Shown here in pieces: positions 56,201 to 64,000 of a DNA stretch of 64,000 bases. Made by a program: the position numbers and the translations under genes. A model generated the notes under the pieces. It saw nothing but the letters and a program-made list of their open reading frames with translations, made no database searches and was not told where the DNA came from. Source of the stretch: Oenanthe sinensis (lineage: Eukaryota; Streptophyta; Magnoliopsida; Apiales; Apiaceae); contig CM053800.1 of assembly GCA_028671895.1 (NCBI GenBank), forward strand, positions 24,263,886-24,327,885. Reading direction: 5' to 3'. Positions within the stretch are counted from its first letter, which is position 1; every line of letters begins with the position of its first letter.

Positions 56201-56509
56201 GGTAGTTGTTGTGCACAAATCTTGTGGATAAGGAATCAGTTGAATGATTATGGACTTGCGTTATCTAAAATTCCAATACTTTGCGACAACACAAGTGCCA
56301 TAGCAATTTCCAATAATCCTATACAACATTCAAGAACCAAGCACACAGACATAAGGTATCATTTTATCCGAGAGCATGTCATGAACGGAACTGTGGTGTT
56401 ACATTTTGTACCCACAGAAGATCAAATTGCCGACATCTTCACGAAACCATTTGATGAATCCACTTTCTCTAAGTTGGTTAGTGAGTTAGGGATGTTAAAC
56501 ATGAACTAA
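53271..56509 (+). pseudogene. pol: Element E pol: protease, integrase, RT, RNase H, frameshift and stop
   Basis: Open from about 53265 to 55360. The protease has LDSGSSRHMTG. The integrase has HMDLFGP, RSDNGTEF and NGVVERKNR, then an Asn/Gly-rich linker with the purine run GGGGGAG at 54780-54786. In RT the motif A segment reads QMNVKSAFLNG: Asn at 55308-55310 replaces the catalytic Asp present in A, C and D. A 2-bp insertion (CA) near 55362 shifts the frame, and TAA at 55685-55687 interrupts it again. The YVDD box is intact in the shifted frame. The final part 55688-56509 holds the RT thumb and RNase H (GYTDSDYAG) and ends GMLNMN. Three independent defects make this copy's RT inactive. Confidence 0.93.
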
Positions 56510-57069
56510 TTATTGCATGGTTGTTTTAAATTGCATATTTATTTTCAAGCACTGTATATACACTGTATATATTCCTTAAAAATTATCAAAAACAAACAAA
56601 CAAATTGAAAAAGAAAACTCAAAAAGATTTTCCTTTTTTTTGTACAGTTTTTTTTTCATTGGCATCTCTACTGTAAATATATTTTATATTATGTTTGTTT
56701 TCCAACAATTAGTATATATTGTTTATTATTTGCAACAATTGCTCTCAACAATTGGTATATATATAAGTATGTATAGTTTTATTTATTTTATAACTTGGCA
56801 TTTTTTATTTTTATTGTTATTTATTTTAAATTTTATTTATATATATATAAATATAAGCTGATTATTCTCAAGTCTTTTTTGAGAAGTAGGAAAGATCTAT
56901 GAGCTTGATCATCCAATTGTTTCTAATAGTTAGATCCCAAACATTGGCATCAATCTTTATCCAAGATCTTAGAACCAAACACACAAACACAAACACATCC
57001 GTCTCTCTAACCATTAAACATAATACCTAATTGCTAAGAATGAGGGAGTCAATGCCTTGAGTGCATTTG
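56510..57069. other. AT-rich gap after pol in E
   Basis: No gene and no GTCATACCGA word, in contrast to the matching gap of A. Contains TATATATATA-like runs near 56840 and a CACACAAACACAAACAC stretch near 56980. Confidence 0.6.
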
Positions 57070-58545
57070 ATAAGGTTGGTGATGTGAGTGAACCAACAGC
57101 TCTGTCTCCAGAAAGGTGATTCATATATAAACTGAGACAACTGTTAGCTCATCTGTGTTCTCTCAAAAGGATACAGACTTGGAAAAGGCAAAACTATTAC
57201 TAGGTTCATTCTCTCAACAGAGTGAGTCTATTGAATTCAGCCTGTCAGCCAAGGCTATCAGCAAAGAGTTAATTTCATCTGACATTTTTCAAGAAACCAC
57301 AAATATTGTCTTATTTTTAGGGAACAACAATGGACCAACTCAATTGGCATTTTGGACCAACAATGTAAGGACTTACTTGGGACCAAAAAGGACCAAGAGG
57401 GAACAATTGAAATGTCACAGGAAGGATGAATTGACGGAAGCAATTTTTCTAAACTTCCATATCAAGGAAGGAAGAATAATTGATGATTCTGACTGAATCA
57501 ACATGCCTTCACAGGCGTCAGGAGGAAACTTGGATCATGTGCTACATTTTAGATCCTTGTCTCCCTCCCCAGATGGAACATATCTGGATTCCTAACGGAA
57601 TAGATCATCTTAGATGATCAGCAACTCACTGAATCTATTCCTGAAGCAATTCAGTTTTCCAAAGTCAAAATGTTTTTATAGATTCAATTGAGGACGGGGA
57701 TTTACGAAACCCCATTGCACCACCAGTGACCTCTCTTGAAGGGGCTATGGTGATCTTTCTTGCAGGTACAAAAGTCTGTGACATCCGTACTGAAAGAGAG
57801 AAATAGTGATGTGAGAAAAGAGTGAAACACAAGTAAGGAAGAGTGAAAATATATATTCTATGAGTGAAACACTTAGAGAGTATATGAGCGAAACACTTGT
57901 GAGGAACACAAAGTAAAGTCACACACTAGAACACTTACCGAATCCCTTTCCCAATTCCCTGTTACAGATTTCAAATGTTACTCAACCAGGTGGAAATTTC
58001 TCCAGAAAAGGACTTTTAAATGAACAAGAGGATTACTCAACTAAGGGGGAGAATTATTAGAAGAATGAGAATTATTAAGTGGATTACTCCAAAGTGTTCA
58101 ACTAAGGGGGAATAGATCAAAAGGGGAGAAGTAAACAAAGACTTTTGCCAGAAGTGCTTTGATATCAATGGAAGAGGATTACTCAATTGTTGAACAAGAA
58201 AAGTTGGATAATTCACGTAAGGGGAGAATGAATTCACCTTGGGAGAGAAGTGAAGACAGAAGTTGGAGAAATAGAGGATAGATGGTAAGAAGAGAACATA
58301 CATCATCTCTGTCATCCTAAGGAGGAGTAGTGATGAGTCTGAGAAATGAAGATAATACTACATGTATAATATGTTCAGTGCTAGAGGAACAAACATCTTT
58401 CATTTCAGTTAACTCAGGAAATCTGGAAATGTATTATATAATCCAGAGAATAATTTATTTATTTACAGTTCTTAAATGTCATATTATTTTCTTAGTTGTT
58501 AGTTGAGTTATCCTCTAGGAATTTATATGTTAAATGCTTAACAAC
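57070..58545 (+). pseudogene. Element E envelope-like vestige and 3' non-coding region
   Basis: At 57080-57190 the sequence AGTGAACCAACAGCTCTGTC and a following GAGACAACTG...TCATCTGTGTTCTCT match the A envelope-like gene at about 3130-3040, so this is what remains of the third gene. An ORF of 113 codons (57155-57496, MFSQKDTDLEK) is part of the remnant and has no recognisable domain. Later the region has polypurine-like runs AAGGGGGAG (58043-58051), AAGGGGG (58104-58110) and AAGGGGAG (about 58219), in units that begin GGATTACTC. Confidence 0.5.
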
Positions 58546-58559
58546 AAATAGGGGGAGAT
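58546..58559 (+). other. Element E polypurine tract
   Basis: AAATAGGGGGAGAT directly before the 3' LTR. Confidence 0.92.
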
Positions 58560-60278
58560 TGAAAGGCATATGATAAGGCCTATTTGTAATAAGTAGATGA
58601 CAACTCAACTCAAGTAAGAAAATGAAGTAAGTAATAAATACCGAGGAAGGAATCAAGACGAAGAAAGTCAACTAGACACAAAGAATCCTAATATCAGAAG
58701 TGTTCTAATGAAGCTGCTACTCTACACCGGAAGAAGTTCATTAATATGTTCAAGCGTCGGCGAAAAATAAAGGAGTAGTATTTCAGAGGAGTTCAGAAGA
58801 TACAGAAGATTTCAAGTGCCTACTACAAAGAGATTCCAAGAAAAGAAATAGTGAAGACAAAGCTAGAAGCAAGACAAGACACAAAGACCATTACAGTAGA
58901 AATGAGAATCAACATTGTAGTTAGTCATCCGTGAACCAGACCAGTGCACAGGATGTCAACGATGTCAGTGAAGATTCGTCATCAAAAAGTTCAAGTGGTT
59001 AAAAAGAAGAAAGAAGCTGGAAGCTCAAAGGGATACAGAAACAGCTAAATAGGCCTGACAGTACTGACTTGAAGAACAGACGGAAAAAGTATTGACATAG
59101 AAGAAATGCAGAGTCATATATTCGTAAAAGTGGAACCCCGGTTGGAATTGATTTATCATTCCCAAGTCAAAAGGAGTTCGGTTCCAGACCATCAGAAGAC
59201 CGCAACTTAGAGCGTAAGGATTTATTTAATTAATAAATATTTTATTTATTTAGTAAATTATATTTATAAATATCTAAATAATATTAGATATTTATTTTTA
59301 TAATTTATGAATTAAATTTAGTATTTATCAATCAAAGATTATAAGTTGTGCGGGTCGAAAAGCATTTCTACGGAGCTGAATCACTAAAAGACGAAATAGG
59401 CCCCTTTTCATTTGAAATTGAATTCGGCAGGTGATATATTTTAAAGCAACCAATGGAAGCTTGCCACTTGTCCAAACAAGGAGAAAAGAAATGAAACAGG
59501 CAGTGAATTCATATGTCATACCGATCAATTCAAATAAGTCATACCGAGAGAATTCAAAGCTGTTGAGCAAATGTCATACCGGAGCTTATTCCAAAAGTCA
59601 TACCGATTTTATTTAATTAAAAAGTCATACCGATTTTTTTAATTAATTAAAAAAGGTCATACCGAGCTTCTGCCGACCTAAAGTCATACCAGAATAAGTC
59701 ATACCGAATTTTCTGTGTTCAAAAGGTCATGCTGGACTTATTTTTTATTTAATTAAAAAGTCATACCGATTTTTTAATTAATAAAATAAGTCATACCGAG
59801 AGAAATAAGTCTTGTCCAGTTTTTTAAATGTCATACAAGTGTTAAATAAGTCATACAAGACTTATTTTCTTGAAATTAAGTCATACTGAAAAAGGTCATA
59901 GCAGCCTTTTTCAATCTCTATAAATATGAGATGAGTGCTTCACTTTTCAGTAGTTAAAGAGTTAAAAAATCAGATCAAATTCAGTAATTTATCTGCATTG
60001 TAATATTCACAGATTTCTGTGCTGAGTTTGGAATATAATTGTTAAATGCGAACAATTCATGTCAAATTTGTTCTAGAACTTTTATCAATTATATAACAGT
60101 TTTCTAAATATTAATTTTGTAATACTAATCAAGTTAAAATTATATCTTTCACTTGAACAGTATTTCATTCTAATTAATATTTCGCGAGCAATTAAAATAA
60201 TATTTTTAATCCAAATATTCCGCGGTTAATTTTAGATATTGTATTCAACCCCCCATTCTACAATATCAGGGACCAACA
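58560..60278 (+). repeat. Element E 3' LTR (1719 bp)
   Basis: Matches 49126-50845 with about 28 substitutions and a 1-bp indel. The word cluster, TATA box (about 59922) and terminal stem-loop (60235-60267) are kept. Confidence 0.96.
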
Positions 60279-60283
60279 CAAAG
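60279..60283. repeat. Target site duplication of element E, right copy
   Basis: CAAAG, matching 49121-49125. Confidence 0.97.
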
Positions 60284-60733
60284 GATTAAGAAGACAACTG
60301 CAGTCTTGGAGTTATACTCACTGAAAGAAGTTCATTTTTATGTTCAAGCGTCAGTGAAGAACATAGAATGAAGTATTCAAGATTGTGGTAATAATGGAGA
60401 CGTTGTCGAAGTACCAGAAAAGATTCCAGTGAAATCACTATGTTTATTGACAGTCTGTGTTCGAAGCAATGAAGTTGCTGCAAACTTAACAATGCAAGTA
60501 AAGCTATAATACGAAGACCTGGATCAAAGCTAGTCGTCTGTGAACCAGACCAGTTGCACTAGGCGTTAGCAGTTTGTGAAAGGAATCTGAGTATTAACCA
60601 TAGAAGAATTGTTAAGTTGAAGAACGTACTTGGAAAGAATGGTTATTTTTTAAGGTATGAAAAGTAATTTTTAGAGGCTACAGCCAAACAGCTAAACAGC
60701 TAACAGCTAAACAGCTAAACAGCTCAAAGGGTG
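60279..60733 (+). repeat. Element B 3' LTR, second part, truncated
   Basis: Aligns with about 11761-12211 of the B 5' LTR (about 18 differences), including the AACAGCTAAACAGCT run. It stops at CTCAAAGGGTG, where the 5' LTR continues with CAGGGTGC. The last 1.08 kb of the LTR, with its GGCGCC cluster, TATA box and end, is missing. Confidence 0.88.
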
Positions 60734-60736
60734 TTC

Positions 60737-60998
60737 GAGGCACTTTGAAATCTTCTGAATCTTCTGAATTCTTATGAACTACTACTATTTATTCTTCACT
60801 GACGCTTGAACATATTAATGAACTTCTTCAGTGTTAAGTAGCAGGTTCAACTGTGTACTTCTGATTCTTTTGTTTCTCTATGACTAGTTGACTGTCTTCG
60901 TCTTGATTCCTGTTTGATATTTATTATTTACCACTGTTTCTAGATTGATTTGAGTTGTCATCTAATTATTACAAATAGGCCTAGTCATATGCCTTTCA
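60737..60998 (-). repeat. Element A 5' LTR, far part
   Basis: Aligns with 246-504 (A 3' LTR) in the same orientation; on the minus strand it starts TGAAAGGCATATGAC at 60998. This is the outer end of the A 5' LTR, separated from 11079-11408 by the B insertion and a deletion. Confidence 0.9.
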
Positions 60999-63900
60999 CT
61001 CTTGACGTGTTTGAACTTGGAAACAACTTGTAAACTCCTGTAGGATCATTATTGGCTCATTTGAATATGAAAACAATCCATAACAATTGGAGACTTCTTT
61101 CTTGACTCGTTCGAACTTGGAAAGAACTTGTAGCTTCATTCCTAATTCGTTAGAAAATGGAAACTACTTGCAGCCTCATTCTTGACTCGTTAGAACATGG
61201 AAACAACTTATAAACTCTTTGAGGATCATTCTCGGCTATTTTGAACAAGAAAACAATCCATAAAAATTTGAGACTTCATTCTTGACTCATTTGAACTTGG
61301 AAAAAACTTGTAGCTTCATTCTAGACACGTTTGAACTTGGAAACAACTTGTAAACTCTTGTAGGATCATTCTTGGCTCATTTGAACATGAAAAGAATTCA
61401 TAATAACTTTTGACTTCATTCTTGACTCGTTCCAACTTGGAAACAACTTGTAGCTTCGTTCTTGACACGTTTGTAATTGAAAACAACTTGTAAAATCTAT
61501 AAGGATCACTCTTGGCTCATTTGAACATTAAAACAATCCGTAGCAATTTTAGACTTCATTCTTGACTCGTTCAAATTTATAAACAACTTGCAGCCTCATT
61601 CTTGACTCGTTAGAATATGGAAACAACTTGTAAACTCTTTTAGAATCATTCTTGGCTAATTTGAACATGAAAACAATCCATATGAATTTGAAACTTCAAT
61701 ATTGACTCGTTCGAACTTTAAAACAACCTGTAGCTTCATTCTTGACATGTTTGAACTTGGAAACAACTTGTAAACTCTTGTAGGATCATTTTTAGCTCAT
61801 TTGAACATCAAAACAATCAGTAACAACTTGAGACATCATTCTTGACTCACTTAAACTTAGAAACAACTTGTAAACTCTTGTAGGATCATTTTTGGCTCAT
61901 TTGAACATGAAAACAATCCGTAATAATTTGAGAATTCATTCTTGACTCGTTCGAACTTGAAAAGAACTTTTAGCTTTTTTTCTTGACATATTTGAACTTG
62001 GAAATAACTTGTAAACTCTTGTAGGATCATTATTGGCTCATTTGAATATGAAAACAATCCATAACAATTGGAGACTTTATACTTGACTCGTTCGAACTTG
62101 GAAAGAACTTGTAGCTTCATTCTTGACTCGTTAGAAGATGGAAACAACTTGCAGTCTCATTCTTGACTCGTTAGATCATGGAAACAACTTGTAAACACTT
62201 TGAGGATCATTCTCGGCTATTTTAAACATGAAAAATATCCATAAAAAATTGAGACTTCATTCTTGCCTCATTAGAACTTGCAAACAACTTGTAGCTTTAT
62301 TCTTAACACGTTTGAACTTGGAAACAACTTGTAAACTCTTGTAGGATCATTTTTGGCTCATTTGAACATGAAATCAATTCATTACAACTTGAGACTTCAT
62401 TATTGATTCGTTCGAACTTAGAAACAACTTGTAGCTTCATTCTTGTCTCGTTGAATATGAAAACAACTTGTAAACTCTTGTAGGATCATTCTTGGCTCAT
62501 TTAAACATGAAAAGAATTCATAACAAGTTTTGACTTCATTCCTGACTCGTTCACACTTGAAAACAACTTGTCACTTCGTTCTTGACACGTTTGAACTTGG
62601 AAACAACTTATAAAATCTATAAGTATCATTCTTGTCTCATTTGAATATTAAGATAATCCGTAACAATTTTAGACTTCATTCTTGACTCGTTTAAACTTGT
62701 AAACAACTTGCAGGCTCATTCTTGACTCGTTCGAACATGGAAACAACTTGTAAACTCTTTTAGGATCATTCTTGGCTAATTCAAACATGAAAACAATCCA
62801 TAAGAATTTGAAACTTCAATATTGACTCGTTTGAACTTGGAAACAACTTATAGCTTCATTCTTGACACGTTTGAACTTGGAACCAACTTGTAAACTCTTG
62901 TAGGATCATTCTTGGCTCATGTGAACATGAAAACAATCCGTAAGAACTTGAGACATCATTCTTGACTCAATTGAACTTAGAAACAACTTGTAAACTCTTG
63001 TAGGATCATTTTTGGCTCATTTGAACATGAAAAAATCCGTAACAATTTGAGAATTCATTTTTGACTCGTTCAAACTTAAAAACAACTTGTAGCTTTTTTT
63101 CTTGACATGTTTAAACTTAGAAACAACTTGTAAATTCTTGTTGGATCATTACTGGCTCATTTGAATATGAAAACCATCCATAACAATTTTAGACTTCATT
63201 CTTGACTCGTTCGAACTTGGAAACAACTTGTAGATTCATTCTTGACTCGTTAGAACATGGAAACAACTTGTAAATTCCAATAGGATCAGTCTCGGCTAAT
63301 TTGAACATGAAAACAATCCGTAATAATTTTAAACTTCATGCTTGACTCGTTCGAACTTGGAAACAACTTGCAACCTTATTCTTGACTCGTTTGAACATCA
63401 AAATAATTTGAGAACAATTCATAACAACTTGATACTTAATTCTTGACTCGTTTGAACTTAGAAACAACTTGTAAACTCTTGTAGGATCATTCTTGGCTCA
63501 TTTGAACATGAAAATAATTTGTAACAATTTGGGACTTCATTCTTGACTCGTTAGAACTTGTACACAACTTATAGCTTCATTCTTAAGTCGTTACAATATG
63601 GAAATAACTTGTAAACTCATGTAGGATCAGCCTCGGTTCATTTGAACATAAAAATAATCCGTAACAATTTGAGACTTTATTCTTGACTCGCTCGAACTTA
63701 GAAACAACTTGTAGCATTATTCTTGACATGTTTGAACTTGGAAATAACTTGTAAACTTTTGTAGAATCATTCTTGGCTCATTTGAATATGAAAACAATCC
63801 GTAACAATTTGATACTTCATTCTTAGCTCGTTCAAACTTGGACACAACTTGTAGCTTCATTCTTGACACGTTAGAACAAGGAAACAACTTGTAAACTCCT

Positions 63901-64000
63901 GTAGGATCAGTCTCGGCTCATTTGAACATGAAAAGAATCCTTAACAATTTGAGATTTCATTCTTGACTCATTCGAACATGGAAAGAACTTGTAGCTTTAT
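60999..64000. repeat. Satellite array, 140-bp unit of 40+50+50 bp subunits
   Basis: About 21 imperfect tandem units continue past the window edge. One unit reads 61281-61320 (40 bp, CTTGACTC to TAGCTTCATT), 61321-61370 (50 bp, ending TGTAGGATCATT) and 61371-61420 (50 bp, ending TGACTTCATT). The next units begin at 61421 and 61561. All subunits share a start like CTTGACTCGTTTGAAC and AAACAACTTG, so they derive from one ancestral 40-50 bp repeat. Some units have an extra or missing subunit (61141-61180 is an extra 40-mer, 61851-61890 a second 50-mer in a row). No coding potential. A centromeric or pericentromeric site is plausible but not shown. Confidence 0.92.

Larger units (their letters stand above)
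49126..60278 (+). mobile_element. Element E: Sirevirus-type retrotransposon with vestigial envelope-like region
   Basis: 11,153 bp between CAAAG duplications, with LTRs of 1720 and 1719 bp that differ at about 28 positions by eye. Gag is intact, pol has a 2-bp insertion, one stop and an active-site change, and the third gene is only a remnant. Close relative of A. Confidence 0.96.
11409..60733 (+). mobile_element. Element B: decayed Sirevirus-type retrotransposon inside the LTR of A
   Basis: B has a complete 5' LTR, primer site, heavily decayed gag and pol, a vestige of an envelope-like gene, several polypurine-like tracts and a 3' LTR. Its own segments are 11409-21910, 34881-35549, 48288-49125 and about 60279-60733. 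The rest is C, D and E. The 3' LTR is cut at about 60733 where it meets a fragment of the A LTR, so the 3' target duplication is lost; the 5' flank is AAGCC (11404-11408). Its LTRs are about 96% alike, although its pol is far more degraded than that. Confidence 0.88.
1..60998 (-). mobile_element. Element A: Sirevirus-type Ty1/copia retrotransposon, nested host of all others
   Basis: This is the outermost element. Its own sequence is 1-11408 and 60737-60998; everything between is later insertions. On the minus strand the order is 5' LTR (split), primer site, gag, protease, integrase, RT, RNase H, a 1.1-kb gap, an envelope-like gene, polypurine tract and 3' LTR. The 3' LTR runs off the left edge of the window, so the element is partial. 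Gag and pol are very similar to those of element E, and the LTRs are clearly related, so A and E belong to one family or two sister families. All three genes are broken by stops and frameshifts. The right end abuts satellite repeats, so A inserted into the satellite array; 60999-61003 (CTCTT) could be its target duplication but the other copy is outside the window. Confidence 0.9.

Noticed and set aside
57155..57496. 113-codon ORF as a new gene of E
   Set aside because: The region aligns with decayed B sequence and part of it with the A envelope-like gene; better read as a remnant.
61857..62147. 96-codon minus-strand ORF
   Set aside because: It lies in the satellite and its protein repeats with the 140-bp unit; chance open frame.

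Overview
The window is repetitive plant nuclear DNA, almost certainly from an angiosperm and probably a eudicot. I see no host gene, rRNA, tRNA or CRISPR array. About 61 kb is a nest of five long LTR retrotransposons of the Ty1/copia superfamily, Sirevirus (SIRE/Maximus) type. The order of pol domains is protease, integrase, reverse transcriptase, RNase H. The primer sites match initiator tRNA-Met, and each element has a polypurine tract of the AAATAGGGGGAGAT type. Three elements carry a long 'envelope-like' gene after pol. The last 3 kb is a satellite array. I label the elements A to E.

Layout. Element A (minus strand) occupies 1-11408 plus a fragment at 60737-60998, and sits in the satellite array (60999-64000, 140-bp units built of 40+50+50 bp subunits). 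Element B (plus strand, 11409 to about 60733) lies inside the 5' LTR of A; its coding region is badly decayed. Element C (21911-34875, target duplication TCTTG) and element D (35550-48282, duplication CTGTA) lie in the internal region of B. Element E (49126-60278, duplication CAAAG) lies in the 3' LTR of B. LTR differences counted by eye agree with this order: B about 3.5%, D about 3%, E about 1.6%, C one base in 1115.

How the parts work together. Gag makes the particle. Pol matures it, copies the RNA from the tRNA primer site to the polypurine tract, and integrates the product. The third gene (complete in C, nearly complete in D, broken in A, vestigial in B and E) is called envelope-like only from its position. 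It has a shared N-terminal domain and basic, nuclear-localisation-like stretches, and I see no signal peptide or membrane anchor.

Most interesting observation. Each family has its own short DNA word, clustered in the LTR upstream of the TATA box and usually clustered again inside the element. The words are ATCAATTGAT-like in C, GAGTCT/AGACTC in D, GTCATACCGA in A and E, and GGCGCC-like in B. In A, C and D the internal cluster lies in the 0.5-1.1 kb gap just before the envelope-like gene. In C and D the word also fills the variable linkers of the coding regions. This looks like a family-specific cis-element system, possibly with a second promoter for the third gene and a self-encoded or hijacked factor. 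The binding partner is inference. Two further signals hold across families: a stem-loop near the LTR end whose stem sequence changes while pairing is kept, and a splice-acceptor-like CAG at the gag-pol junction to which the pol frame is locked although the gag frame varies.
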